A model generated the notes under the pieces. It ran no database searches. It worked only from the letters and a program-made list of their open reading frames with translations, and was not told where the DNA came from. Position numbers and translations under genes: made by a program. Shown here in pieces: positions 34,306 to 45,510 of a DNA stretch of 64,000 nucleotides. Location: assembly GCF_000276665.1 (NCBI RefSeq), contig NW_004955402.1:510251-574250 (forward strand), read 5' to 3'. Each line of letters begins with the position of its first letter. Position 1 is the first letter of the stretch. This stretch comes from Chinchilla lanigera (Eukaryota; Chordata; Mammalia; Rodentia; Chinchillidae).

Positions 34306-34784
34306 AGATGAGCAAGCACTCAAGAAAGACGGATAAAGCACAGAAGTCTAGGAGATTCCATCAGGAAAGATGCTCCCTTCAGCCTTTAGCCTGGCCAACT
34401 GAGGGTAAGCAGAGTGGAGCGGGAGATTCTAAGTTTCCAGCACTGAGAGGCAAACAGGAAGCGAGGACCTGCAGGGAGTGTAAACAGGACCACCTGGTCA
34501 GTGGGGAGAGGGAGGACACTGCAGCCTGCCTGCTTCTGGACTTAGGTTTACAGGGGCTGGGCCAGGCTGGAGGGAGACCACAGGCATGGCACACGCTCCA
34601 GTCCTTCCGTCTCTCAGTGCCATACTCTTATCTTCCCGCTAGCTCACAACTTGGCCACTGCCTCCACAGACACCCACACACACACTGCAGCTCCCTGCTG
34701 CCCCCACGTTCAAGTGCCAGGCCTTCCACTGTGCTCCAGTACAGCACGGCGTCTCTGCCTAGATGCTACCACCCGCTGAAAATC

Positions 34785-35178
34785 AACATGCTGTCACCTA
34801 AACCACACCACCATCTACACCTCTCCACCACGCACACACCATTACCTAAACAACAGCATCATCGCCTACACCCCAGCATCACTCACACCATATCATCACC
34901 TCAACCACACCATCATCACCCAAACCGCACCACACCATCATCACCTAACTCACACCATCACTGCCTAAACCACAGCATGATCACCTCCACCATATCATCA
35001 CCTCAAACATACCATCATCACCCAAACCCCACCATCACTGCCTAATCCACACCATCATCACCCAACCCACACCATTATCTAAACCACAGCAGCATCACTT
35101 GCACCACACCACTGCCTACACAACATCACCACCTCAACCACCCTGCCATCACCTAAATCACACCACCTCCTAAACCAC
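34785..35178 (+). repeat. Imperfect minisatellite, ~22-bp unit, almost no G
   Basis: The unit is close to ACCATCATCACCTAAACCACAC. About 17-18 irregular copies. On the + strand the array is nearly free of guanine, giving a strong strand asymmetry. The open frame 34308-35045 reads through most of it as histidine- and threonine-rich protein, which is a by-product of the repeat. Confidence 0.8.
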
Positions 35179-35199
35179 TGGCTGCTTCTCCTTCTTCCT

Positions 35200-35252
35200 A
35201 TTTCCATGACTGTTCTTTACACACAGTACATGCTCAATAAATACAAAGTAAA
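35200..35252 (+). repeat. MIR/L2-type 3' end remnant
   Basis: 'acacagtacatgctcaataa' followed by 'atac' resembles the end of MIR ('cacatagtaagcgctcaataaa'-like). Short and diverged. Confidence 0.4.
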
Positions 35253-35689
35253 TTATTTTAGAACCTTGCCCAAAAAATGCACATCTGCACCCAATATGGT
35301 TAATGGAGTTAACTATGTATAATTCATTTTTAAGATTTTCTAAACTGATGGGTTTCTGAGGATTGCATCTTTCTCTAAACTTGATTCGTTCCTTCTCTTA
35401 CACGAATGCTTCCTAAGGAATAATACTAATTTGAAGAGGAAAATAAAATATTCCCAAATATTACTGGAAACCCTTACATCCTATATATGTTCAGCATTGG
35501 GCCCAAAAGCTCTAACTTAACATACTGAAGACTTTGCTCATTATGGACTTTTGCTATAATTTTTAATCTTTAAAAATTCTACATGAAAATATCTACATGA
35601 AAAATTTATCTTGTTTACTAAGGATATTTTTGTCTTGTCATTGTTTTCAGGATTTTAGGGGGGTGTGCCTCCTTAAATGTATAACCTCA
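35253..35689. other. AT-rich unique sequence
   Basis: Nothing recognised. Confidence 0.5.
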
Positions 35690-35815
35690 GCCAGGCACAG
35701 TGGCATATACCTTTAATCCCAGCACTGTGGGAGGCTGAGACAGGAGGATCACAAGTTAGAACTAAACCTTTGCAACTCAGCAACCCTGTCTCAAAATTTT
35801 TAAAAAAATTTTAAA
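35690..35815 (+). repeat. B1-like SINE monomer
   Basis: 'gccaggcacagtggcatata', 'aatcccagcactgtgggagg', 'tgagacaggaggatcacaag', then a degenerate middle and 'ccctgtctcaaaa'. It lies immediately upstream of a second B1. Confidence 0.8.
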
Positions 35816-35816
35816 A

Positions 35817-36048
35817 CTGGGCTGGGCATGGTGGCGCACGCCTGTAATCCCAGCACTCAGGAGGCTGAGGCAGGAGGATCACTGCAAGTTCAAGACCAGC
35901 CTGGGCTACAAAGTGAGCTCAGGGCCATCCTGAACTGCATAGTGAGACCCTGTCCCAAAAAGACAAAAAAAAAAAAATTTAAAGCCGGGATGTCACTCAT
36001 TGCAAAGCCCCTGGGTTCATCCTCAGTACCACAAAAGGAGAAAAGAAG
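35817..36048 (+). repeat. B1+ID dimer, little diverged
   Basis: 'ggctgggcatggtggcgcac', 'tcaggaggctgaggcaggag', the two internal duplicate blocks ('gaccagcctgggctacaaag' and 'gccatcctgaactgcatagt'), an A-run, then 'agccgggatgtcactcattg' with 'ccctgggttcatcctcagta' (ID half). One of the best preserved dimers in the window. Confidence 0.85.
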
Positions 36049-36339
36049 AAAATAGTGGAGCCCTACTCTAGTCCCACCCTCATCAGGTGAGGCCCTGGTT
36101 TGGAAGGAAGAAAAGAACAAAGAGTATTAATGTACCTACTTTCCATTTCCTGCTTAGGGCACATAAACAACCTAGCTGGACAGCACTTGCTCTAAATTAA
36201 TCATTCACGAAAACAGCCAGACCTCTCCTAACTGCGGGGCCTGACACTTACACAGCATGAGATCTCACTCTTAGAAGGGAAGTATGTTACATACATGTAC
36301 TAATAAAAATAAAAAGTAAAAAAAAAAAAAAAAAAAGGA
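36049..36339. other. Unique sequence ending in an A-run
   Basis: A tract of about 18 A at 36319-36336 preceded by 'aataaaaataaa' may be the end of a retroposed element of unknown source. No target-site duplication was found by eye. Confidence 0.45.
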
Positions 36340-36592
36340 GCACCCTGAAGAGGAGTGGGCAGATTTGCGAGGTGAGAAGCAGTGCCTAAGCACACAGGCT
36401 CAGAGGTGCAGGAGAAGACCGAGCCTGGTCTTCCAGCTGCTGGGCGGGGAGCTGCTCTCCCCCACCAAATCTGACCGCTACCTGCCCAAGTGACCATGGA
36501 CTGAGACTTCTGAAACTGCTAGCCAAAAAGAAACTGCTCCTCAAACTGATTTCTCTCATCACAGCAACAAACAACTGACTAACACAAGACAC
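36340..36592 (+). mobile_element. MaLR-like LTR, 3' part
   Basis: 'gtgaccatggactgagactt', 'ctgaaactgctagccaaaaa', 'catcacagcaacaaacaact' and 'gactaacacaa' are the MaLR LTR 3' blocks. The 5' part is not clear. Confidence 0.6.
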
Positions 36593-37339
36593 CAAAGATC
36601 CCCAGGCAGAGGAGAAGCAGGGAGTGACAGCACCTATCAGTGGGGAGCAGCAGGTCACCTCTGAGGAGCCAGCCCCTGCCTCGCAGAACATCCCCAGCAT
36701 TCAGCACCCAAGGACAACAGCCTTGACCATGATCAACATGAGGAGAGGAGGGATATACAGTACGGACGGGCCGAACTTCCCAAAGCTGTGGACACTCAAC
36801 CGCACAGCCACACAGAAAACTGCTCCAAACGACCTAAGAAAGCCCATCAAACACAACGTGCAGTTCAAACGGACACTGACCAAGATTACAGATGCTGATT
36901 CCCTTGGAAGACAGAGCTAGAATCAAGGTGAAGGGCGTTTTTCTTGAATAGCTTTTATTTTTATTAGACAAGAGATAAATGTCCCTTAAAGAAAATAAAA
37001 AATACAGATGAACAGAGAAAATACAAATCACCCACTAGTCTGTCACTCAGACGGAAACCTTAGTGATATTTTGTGTGCTCTTCCAGACTCCTTGCTATAT
37101 GATATGCGTAGACACATTTTTAACTCAGGTAGGACCACAGGGCACAGGGTGCTGTGTGAGCTCCCTCACTTCATCACTGTCTGGACGCTGCCACGCTCAG
37201 TGGGAACTTCAGCCGACCTGAAAGGCATTTCTAATGGCACCACAGAAAGACACAGACACACCTTACATCCTGCACATACAATTAATCAACTCCTAACCAT
37301 GCAATCTATTCAAAAGATGGAGGGTAGTCAGTTTCACTA
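36593..37339. other. Unassigned sequence, perhaps an old transposon
   Basis: 36960-37130 ('gaacagagaaaatacaaatc', 'cttagtgatattttgtgtgc', 'cttccagactccttg') resembles an old mammalian repeat, but I cannot name it. The open frame at 36624-36920 is not recognised. Confidence 0.35.
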
Positions 37340-37470
37340 CAGGTTTGTCTGTGTTTTGATGCAGTCTGTCTGTTGCCCAGGCTGGTCCCAAACTCACGGG
37401 CTCGAGCAACCCTGCCACCTTCACCTCCTCATACCTGGGATTCCAGGCATGCATCGCCAGGCCCACCTGC
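37340..37470 (-). repeat. Ancient 7SL-type monomer (minus strand)
   Basis: 'gcagtctgtctgttgcccag', 'gctggtcccaaactcacggg', 'ctgggattccaggcatgcat' then 'cgccaggccc'. Reads as a reversed Alu/B1 monomer without the B1 internal duplication, so it may predate it. Confidence 0.6.
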
Positions 37471-37859
37471 AATGTTAATGAATAAATACTGAAACTGAAC
37501 TCCTACTGAAGAAACACACTCCTACACCCATCAGAATGAACTCAGACAAACACAAAACACTTAAAAAAACCATCCAAGTAGCAGAGTGGGAAAGTTTTCG
37601 GGCTGTGTGTGTTCTGCTCAGAGGGGGAGAAGCTGGAGGATCTGCTGATGCTGACCCTCAAAGCTCCAAGGAGCTTCTCTTTGTGGCTCTGGCACCGGCC
37701 TCCCCATCTTCCACCTCCTGGCAGCCGAGCTCCAGCGGGAGCAGACTCCATGCTCAGCTCCGCGGCTGACGGCTTCTCACTCTCCCACCCTCGGTCCTCC
37801 TGGCTCCCCTCTGCAGCGTGTCTAGCAACAGAAGTTCTTTCTAACGCTCCAGGTTGACA
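37471..37859. other. Unique sequence
   Basis: Nothing recognised. Open frames on both strands (37536-37928) overlap and show no domain. Confidence 0.5.
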
Positions 37860-38749
37860 ATGTTTATTTACTGAAGTAGTCAGGTCACATCTTATGTAAT
37901 TCTGATGTCTGAGTGAAACCTTGACCATGTTGCTATTTCCTATTTATCACATTCATTTATTGCTTTGTTTCTTATCTTTTATTTTCCTTTGGAGTTGGCA
38001 AGTACTTCTTACCCTCCTTCCATTACCTATGAATTATACATTATTATTATTTGGTGATTACACAAGCAATCACAAAGAAAACCCCCCATGTGCCCTAATT
38101 TCCAGCATTGGACAGAGATGATGCTTCTACAGTTCCGTAACAGGGAGGCTGCACCCCACCTCTGAGCTATTCCTGTCACCCACTCAAGCTCCACACATCA
38201 CTTTCCACAGGACACTGTGGCCTGGAGGTCGCCGTGCAGCCACCGTTTACTCAGAATTACCCACACCCTTACTGTTTTTCCTCTCTGTCCCATTAGGGAT
38301 ATTTTTCCCTTCTGTCTGAAGATGTCCCTGAAGTATTTCTTTTTTTCACTATAACTCTTTTGGTGACATGTTCTCTCTGCTTTAAAGATCTTTTCAGTGG
38401 AAAGTGAATTGTAAGTAGACAGTTTCATCACTTTAAAAGCTGTCACTTTGCTGTCCTCTGATTTCTATTATTTTTACTGGAAAATCAGCCATCAGTATCA
38501 CTGTCACCCTTTTAAGACAATGTTTTCCTCCGGCTGCTTTTGAACACTTTTACTTGTGTTCTGATTTACAGTGATGTGTGCCAGGCCTGGTTTTCTTAGA
38601 TTTGTCACGCTTGCAGTTTGCAAGGCTTCCTGGCCTCTGATGTAACCTTAGTGTCACTTCAAACACCGCCACCATGCTCCACACATACTAACCACCTTCT
38701 CACCAGGTCTCTGATATTTTATCTCTACCTTTCCATTTCTCTCACTTGC

Positions 38750-38750
38750 T

Positions 38751-38800
<50 letters not shown>
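38750..38800 (+). repeat. (CT)n microsatellite with interruptions
   Basis: CT units broken by three G bases near its start and uninterrupted for the last ~25 bp. It can form a pyrimidine/purine mirror tract. Confidence 0.95.
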
Positions 38801-38804
<4 letters not shown>

Positions 38805-39170
38805 AATTTCTACAATTGACCTACATTTCAGAGCTCACTAATTCCCTATGTTCAATCTACTGTCCAATTTATCCATTTAATTCCTCTTTGTTTGTTGTAT
38901 TTTCAACCCCAGAATTTCCACTTGTCTTTTTAATACATTCTATCTTACTTGTAAAATTCTGCATTGTCTACTTTCTTGACTATATTAATGACCACACTTT
39001 TTTAATCCATATCTAGTTATTTCAACACCTGCTTAGTTATATATGTTATGTATACCAGTTATACATATACTTAGTCATATATATCTGCAATACCATATCC
39101 AGTTATTCCAATACCTGCTTCCATCACCTGCTGCTGTTTCAACTATTAGATCTGACTCTGTTTTTCTCCT

Positions 39171-39172
<2 letters not shown>

Positions 39173-39210
<38 letters not shown>

Positions 39211-39305
39211 AGACAGGGTCTCACTGTGCAGTTCAGGCTGGCCTTGAGCTCACTATGTAACCCAGGCTGGTTTCAAACTCATAGTGATTACAGGAGAACC
39301 CAGCC
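39173..39305 (-). repeat. B1 SINE, 5'-truncated, with a long poly-T on +
   Basis: A run of 37 T (39173-39209) is the tail read in reverse; then 'gagacagggtctcactgtgc' and the two internal blocks ('ggctggccttgagctcacta', 'ggctggtttcaaactcatag'). The B1 5' end is shortened to 'gattacagg...cccagcc'. The intact tail suggests a young insertion. Confidence 0.85.
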
Positions 39306-39350
39306 TTCTTTTAATCATTTAGCTCTATTCCTGTTAACTTTTTATTGACT

Positions 39351-41105
39351 ATCACACACCGTGTACCAAAAACTACTAAGGAAATTTCAGGTTCTGGCTG
39401 GCATTCTCCCCCTTGCTGAGGGCTGATCTTTGGTTTCCAGCACGCAGAACAAAGGCAGAATGACGTGAGCCACTCTGAGTTAAACTGGTGGGGTTGTGAG
39501 GTCATCCTATTTCTGGTCACTCCCAGGCTGGGGTCAGGCCTAACAGGAGGTCTGCAAAGCTTACCCAGGCCTGTAGTCCATATTCTGCCACCCCAGATGC
39601 CTGGCACCGCCAGCTCAGTTTCACAGTCTTTAAGAACGGTTTCTTTGCTCCTTGGCCTCTGAGCTAACACACCAACAGCATCTCGAGGAGAGCAGCAGCT
39701 CACAGGTCCTTTCAGATCCCGCCCTTCTCCCGGATGTCGTCTCTTACACCCGTGCTGTTTGTGTAGCTACAGCTCCAAGCTCTGCCTCCCAGGCCCACAA
39801 GACGGCCGAAGCTCCACTTACGGTCCCACGGCTTTGGCTGCTACCTTCTGCTTGGTTTCTTTGCCCACCCACCCCAAGCTCCTTCTAAACAAGCACCAGA
39901 TAACTTCTCTCTTTTGTTGGAAGCCAGGCTAACTGCACTTACCAGCCCTGAGAAAACGGCATCTTCCAGAAAAGGCAGATATGGCTCCAACCCACAAACT
40001 CATAAAGCAGTAAGGAAGATAGGGACCTTCAAGGGTGGGTAAGATGTAGACCAACAGCAAGAATTTCTTATGTGCACTTCCTGTCCACATTCAAACATGA
40101 CCCAGAAGTGAATGCGAGCACACATCCATCAGGGCAGGAGATGCTTCTCCCTCTGCTAGGAGCAGGCCCGGGCACACTCCTGGGACCAGCGTCATCCCCA
40201 GACACCTGCCCATAGCCTGCTGTCTGGAACCGCAATGGCTACACACGCAGGTACCTGGCCACAAAGCTGGCCTTACACAGCGTGGAAGAAGGGTCACAGG
40301 GACCCAGGAGTCAGCAGGCGGGGCTCGCACCTCATTAGTAACCACTGCCGCCTGGAGGAAGCCACGAGAGGAAACGGGAGAGTGCCTTCTTCCTACTACT
40401 ACAGAGCTGAAGCCAGTGAGCGGGGATCCTGGCACACACCAGGACATGATCACATGGGCTCTTTTTCCAAGCAGCCTGAAAATGCAGCAAACCAGCTAGC
40501 AAAGGACCCTGAAGGGACGGAGGTCAAACCTGCTGCCTGAGAGCTAGACTGGTCTTAGGGTCCTTGGTCCTTCAAAATGTGTCAGCTCACTTGCCTCCCT
40601 AAACCCCTGTGAGAGCAATTACAGAACACCCCAGGCCAATGGGGTCTGCTGCCTAACTTTAGCTGTTGATGATTTTCAATTCATGTGAGACTTTTCTTAA
40701 TGCTGATTTTAGAAATATAGTCAAGTACTTTTTCTTCCTTATACACACATATACATTAATGGTAACAATCACAACACACGTTGAAATGTAAGAAATCACC
40801 TTTAAATAAATTATTTGACATAGTTTAACATATGTAAACATAGGTTGTAGCTCTTCCAGGAAACATAGAGAACTTTGCTACCTTTAATTACACTTAGATC
40901 AAAACAGTCTCTGCAAGTTTGGGGGTCAGGGGTCACGCACACCCTGTGGACTGAGCCCAGCACCTGTGCATGTCTACACTGTGTCCACACCTGAACCCAG
41001 GCGTGTGTCTACACCGAGCTACAGTCAGCCCGAAGCCTCCTCCCTGACCCATACTCAGTGACTAAGAAATCCAGAGCCATTATGAAATGCGTCAAAATCA
41101 CTGCA
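39351..41105. other. Unique sequence
   Basis: No gene or named repeat. It contains one half of a 26-bp exact direct repeat (40462-40487, partner at 42404-42429). Open frames 39311-39703 (-) and 40091-40453 (-) have no domain. Confidence 0.5.
40462..40487 (+). repeat. 26-bp exact direct repeat, copy 1
   Basis: Starts TTTTTCCAAGCAGCCTG and is identical over 26 bases to 42404-42429. Flanks are not clearly alike. Nature unknown. Confidence 0.85.
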
Positions 41106-41192
41106 GGGGCCAGGGATACAGCTCAGCAGCACAAGCACCTGCCTGGCAAGTGCAAGGTCCTGAGTTTGATTCCTGGCACCAAAAAGAAAATC
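41106..41192 (+). repeat. ID SINE
   Basis: 'gggccagggatacagctcag', 'gcctggcaagtgcaaggtcc', 'gagtttgattcctggcacc', A-rich tail. Shares the 'gggccaggga' start with the copy at 10518, which may mark a subgroup. Confidence 0.9.
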
Positions 41193-41997
41193 AACACAGA
41201 CTATGAAAAGATTCCCGAATTCACGACTACAATGGCCGAAGACACTACTTCTTCACCCAACACGAACAGCGGGGAAACAGGCCAACACCGCGTGCTGAAT
41301 CCGCTCAGCAACACAGGAACAGATGTGCTGAGGGGCCGGGGGAGGGAGCTACTCGGGTGACATGAAATCACAGCAAAATACTGCAGTCTCCTGCCTCCCT
41401 CACTCTAGGACTCCGAACTGCAAAAGCTGTGCAAAGAGACCACTCTCCTCCATTCACACACGGACACACCTCGGAGCCCAGCGCCTGGTGGGCCGTAGGG
41501 CAGCTGGGGAGCTCGTGGTGCTGGAGCCACGAGGGGCAAGGGGCATGTTCTGCGGGTAAAGGGAGCAACACCGAACACCGTGCTCAAAGTCCTTACAGCG
41601 TAGCAAGGAAAACAATTAAAGAACAGCCGCGAGAGACTAAGAGGCACACTCTGTGCGCAGAAGTACAGGAGACAAAACCGCAACGCGGGGCAGGGGAGGA
41701 GCCCAGGCTGGGGTTGGGAGTGCCCACTGCCCCCCATGGGGCAACTCCCTGCCCAAGAGACAACGTGATCTGAGCTCCACCCTCCAGCAAGGAGGACGGC
41801 TCAAGGCACATCTGATGATCGCTGAGGCCCCGTCCGCTCCTCACACCAGTCGAAGGTGCTGCACAATCGCTGGATGTGGGGAAGGGAGCCGTCGCTTACG
41901 CAGCTAGAGCTCGGAACAACTGTCTGCAACCCAGTGCGAGCATGTCCTTTCCCACATCCTTTTAAAAAGTCTCGATGAGCCAGCAAACATCCTAGAG
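41193..41997. other. Unique GC-rich sequence
   Basis: Nothing recognised; several overlapping open frames on both strands (41362-41907). Confidence 0.5.
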
Positions 41998-42085
41998 CAG
42001 TGGAGGTGACCTATGGCACGCGTGCCACAGCGGGCCGTTTGTACTGCTGAAAGCTCTACAAGGTTCACCGTCGCTGTCATAGCAG
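41998..42085. repeat. Possible small hAT-like MITE
   Basis: The ends 'cagtggaggtgacctatggc' and (reverse complement of the right end) 'gcgacggtgaaccttgtag' look like imperfect terminal inverted repeats over ~19 bases, with 'ggcacgcgtgcc' palindrome inside. No target-site duplication identified. Confidence 0.3.
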
Positions 42086-42204
42086 AATGCAAGTGAGGAA
42101 GTCTGCCCGAGTGGCTTTGTAATCGTGGTTCCTCGAGGAATCTCATTCATGTAATTCTGAGAGGAGAATGAGCCCATGTTACCTCACCCCAAACTCATTT
42201 CTTC

Positions 42205-42300
42205 CACAGGCTAGTCTCAAATTCATGAACTCGAGGAATGTTCCTGCCTCAGCCTCCCAAACTGTAAGGACAACAAATGTGTGTCATCACACTCAACCTG
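42205..42300 (-). repeat. Degenerate B1 fragment (minus strand)
   Basis: 'ggctagtctcaaattcatga', 'tgttcctgcctcagcctccc', 'caaatgtgtgtcatcacact' follow the reversed B1 order; diverged. Confidence 0.6.
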
Positions 42301-42403
42301 GACTCCTTTTTAACAGTCCTTGCTATGGCTGCTTTAAGTATAAAACGTCTTGTGGATTTTTATTTTCCAGAAAAGCCAAAGGGTAGCCTGATGATCCAAG
42401 GGA

Positions 42404-42429
42404 TTTTTCCAAGCAGCCTGAAAATGCAG
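42404..42429 (+). repeat. 26-bp exact direct repeat, copy 2
   Basis: Identical to 40462-40487. See the entry for copy 1. Confidence 0.85.
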
Positions 42430-43852
42430 GCTCCCGGCGGGACTTGGGCCTGTGAGCACCTTGCCCTCCACACACAGGCCGTTCCGCCACATCCGCAGGA
42501 GAACAGGACACCAGGAGCACCATGGTGTCACTGAGCCTGCCACCAGCAGCATCCACAGGCCTCTGATGAGGCCCAGTACTGTTCTACAACCTCCTGAGAG
42601 CTCTGTGACCGGCTGGGAACACCACCCAGGGTGACACTCGAGGAAAGGCCACTGCTGCAGGCTGGGGCAGGGAATGCTACCTGCAGCGGAGAGGCACTGT
42701 CCCCAGAGCCCGTCCTTCCTGTCACCCAGCGCTGCGGCACCCCCAGGAGGACAAGTCATGCACGCAGAGGGGCGCAGCACACATGGACTGACACCTGACC
42801 CCGTGCCTTTGGCTGGGTGGCCCAGGCTCTTATCGCCTGGAAGTGTCATGGCACCCAGGGCACTCTGGCTGACGCTGGAGGGGTGAGCAGTGGGTTTATC
42901 TGAGAATAAAATCGGCGGGGTGCCACGAGCCCTGCCGTCCCCAGGAGCCGCAGCCTCAGCTGGACCAAGTCTTCACAGTGGCCCTGGAGGGACAGGCCTC
43001 TCCGCCCCTCAGTTTGGGAGCTCATAACGAACAGCCTCTCACCCGCAGCCAGGCGAGGCTGAGGCGCAGGAAGCTGTGCTTCCCCAACACAGCAACCACC
43101 TCCTTCAAGCACGTCTACAAGAGCTCCCGAAGACGTTCAAAATAAGGAAAACTACGTGTTAATTTATAGGTTAAATATACTTCACAGACTACCCGCTGTG
43201 GATAATATAAACCAAAGCATAACAAAACTAAAGCTCAAACCCCACGTGGGCACCAGTATCCCGGAAGGAAAATCGTGGGGCGACGCTCAGACCTGACTCC
43301 ATAAGTAAGGCGGAGCTGAGGGGAGAGGGTCTGGCCTCGAGGCTGCAGGGGGGAAGCAGAGAGTTCAAGGTAGCAGGGAGACAGGTCCTTCCAGGCCGCA
43401 CTGCAGGGAACTTTGCCCACCAGGCTCCACCCCCTAAATCGCACTCAGCTATAAACTCACCCGCTGTGAGTACCCACCCCTGTGATCCAGTGACCTCCCC
43501 AAGCCCCACCTAGGAGCACCTGCAGCTCTGCGGGGTATCTGGAAGTAAACCAGGAACTGACAGACCCTTTCTGGCAGGTACGGGACCCTCAGCACTTTTG
43601 GTCCCCTGCTCACCATAAGTCCGTCTCTGCCGCCTCTCAGGCCCCAGTCTCAGCCCTCTCCATATCACAGAAAACGCCTCCAAAGACGCACCACAGGGGG
43701 ATTATGATTTAGGTGCTCATGGTCTGAGTAAACGGTTTCCAGAGTGAACCTAATTTCCTAGTGTTGCTGAGGGGTTCTGTTTACTTGTTTTGTTTTTTCA
43801 AGAAGAGGTTATTTCTTTCCAAGGTCTTCAGCATCTTTTCAGTGCTGCAAAA
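42430..43852. other. Unique GC-rich sequence
   Basis: Nothing recognised; open frame 42334-42849 (-) of 171 codons overlaps several + frames and has no domain. Confidence 0.5.
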
Positions 43853-43970
43853 GTGCCTGTGGTCTCAGCTACTGTCGATGCCAAGACTGGAGGATCGCCG
43901 GAGCCCAGGAGCTTGACGCCAGCCTGGGCAGCACAGTACAACGGGATCCTGTTCTGAGGAGAGGGACAGG
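43853..43970 (+). repeat. 7SL-like monomer (FLAM/PB1-type)
   Basis: 'gtgcctgtggtctcagctac', then 'gactggaggatcgccggagc', 'ccaggagcttgacgccagcc' and 'tgggcagcac'. 'Ctcagctact' rather than 'cccagcact', and 'gagcccaggag', are closer to 7SL RNA and the early Alu/PB1 monomers than to the B1 copies here, so it may be an early monomer. It lacks the B1 internal duplication. Confidence 0.6.
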
Positions 43971-44103
43971 GAGCTGCAGAGCCCACAGGAGAAGGGGTGC
44001 TGTGACCTATAGGACTCCTTTCCACAAACTGACCCCCCAGTCCTCACTCAACTCACACGGAGAAAAGCAATTCTCTAACAATACAGGAACAGGCTTAGCA
44101 CAC

Positions 44104-44928
44104 TGTGGTGGGTTAACAACTGGTGGCCAACTTGTAACACTCAGCTAAGCTGTACCGGCGTGGTGATGGGTGTGGGAGGCCCACCTGAGGACTACTGCTG
44201 GCAGCATAAGAGGCAGAACTGGAGAGGAAAAGGGGAGCGGCTGTAGGGAGCTGTAGGGAGCTGATGGTTTTCCTGGAGGAGCTTGTCACGCTGGCTTTCC
44301 TGATGAACTCGAATGTTCTTATCATCGTAGGGCTCCGGACCTTACTGTTGCTGAGGATGGCTACGATTCCCTTTGGGGGAACTCTGGTCCTCACTCTGAG
44401 CATCACTTCCTGGCTCAGGAGGGGAAGATGATGCACTGTTTAATGTCCTGGAGAAGCTTGTCCCATTGGCTTTCCTGATGGGAGCTCAGCTTTCTTCATC
44501 GTCGGAGGAGCTCAGGACCTCACTGCTGCTGAGGCTGGCTGTGGTACCTTTCCGGGGAGCTCTGCTTCTTACTTTGAGCATCACTTCCTGGCTCCAGTGC
44601 AGATCCCTCAGTCTGCTAGCACAGATCCTTTATCCCGCTGGCACAGACTTTCTAGCTTCCACCACTGACCTCTGGGCCTTCCCAGTGCAGATCCATGAAA
44701 CAGGGCTGTATGAGGCACTGTTATGAGCTCTAGGTCTTTAGCTGGACTCATGCAGGACATTACCGTGGAATCCAGGCCCTCAGCTGGACTGTCTGATCTT
44801 CAGTGTGTGGCCAGATTTCCTGCACTCTTTTTGTACATGACTCTTTGGGTGACCATTATAAAATAATTCTATAAACTATGAGTCCTGTATTAAATTGTTT
44901 CCCCTTGAAAACCCCAAACTATAACACA
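44104..44928 (+). mobile_element. LTR, copy 2 of the 1804-2427 family, with an internal duplication
   Basis: Begins TGTGGTGGGTTAA and ends near 'ctataacaca', so it has TG...CA termini. Compared with copy 1 it carries an extra ~180 bp: the block 44269-44418 ('tcctggaggagcttgtcacg' ... 'cacttcctggctcagg') is repeated in diverged form at 44449-44602. The rest runs parallel, including 'tccctcagtctgctagcaca' and 'gactttctagcttccaccac'. No internal retroviral sequence flanks it, so it is a solo LTR. Confidence 0.75.
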
Positions 44929-45424
44929 CACCTAATAATGCCTAGAAGAGAAACTGGAACGAGAATGCATAGGAAACAGCCTGCCTGCGATTCAACATTC
45001 AGCCGCCACCTCATCCTCACCCAAGCGGTGAAGGCCAAGCCACCTGCAGGGCGCTTGCTGGCAGCATCCTGTGCCCTCTGAGAGCAGCTCCTGCCTCCCA
45101 CACCGGTCCCGGGGCCTCTGGAGAGCCCTACTCCTCGAGAACCCGCCCCGGCAGTTCCTCTCCCTCAGCAACCGCTGCCTCTTCTGGGTGCAGGACATGG
45201 GAATGCAGTACGTAAACCTTGTTGTTTTAAATAAAGCCAGGAGAAAGAACCACTTCCCAGTTGTGAAACAAAGCCCAAATGTAATCTGGACAATCTGTGT
45301 TAGCTTTGCTGACCCAAAATCTCAGGAACAGAAACCAACAGCAGCTGTAAGCCCAGCTAACCTTAAACACAGTTTGTTCCTGCATCTACGTTGGGGAGTC
45401 CTCCCTGCAACTTCAAGTCCAGAA
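44929..45424. other. Unique sequence
   Basis: Nothing recognised. The open frame 45071-45493 ends inside an L1 piece and is not a gene. Confidence 0.45.
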
Positions 45425-45510
45425 GCCCCAAAAGATAAAATTGATAAATATGATCAAGTAAACATCAAAAACTTCAGCCTGGCAAAAAACTAAGTGGAAA
45501 GACAAATGTG
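45425..45510 (+). mobile_element. Short LINE-1 fragment
   Basis: 'gataaaattgataaatatga', 'tcaagtaaacatcaaaaact', 'tcagcctggcaaaaaactaa' match the L1 ORF2 block 'ttgataaatttgactacatt...aaaaacttctgtatggcaaa'. Confidence 0.6.

Larger units (their letters stand above)
37860..39350. mobile_element. Old L1M-type sequence (UTR-like), interrupted
   Basis: 'ccattacctatgaattatac', 'ctggaaaatcagccatcagt', 'tacagtgatgtgtgccaggc' and 'cccagaatttccacttgtct' correspond to blocks common in old mammalian L1M elements. A (CT)n run (38750-38800) and a B1 (39173-39305) interrupt it. Orientation and exact subfamily are unsure. Confidence 0.5.

Noticed and set aside
34308..35045. 245-codon open frame with His-rich C-terminal part
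   Set aside because: The C-terminal part is the translation of the ~22-bp minisatellite, and the N-terminal part has no family similarity.
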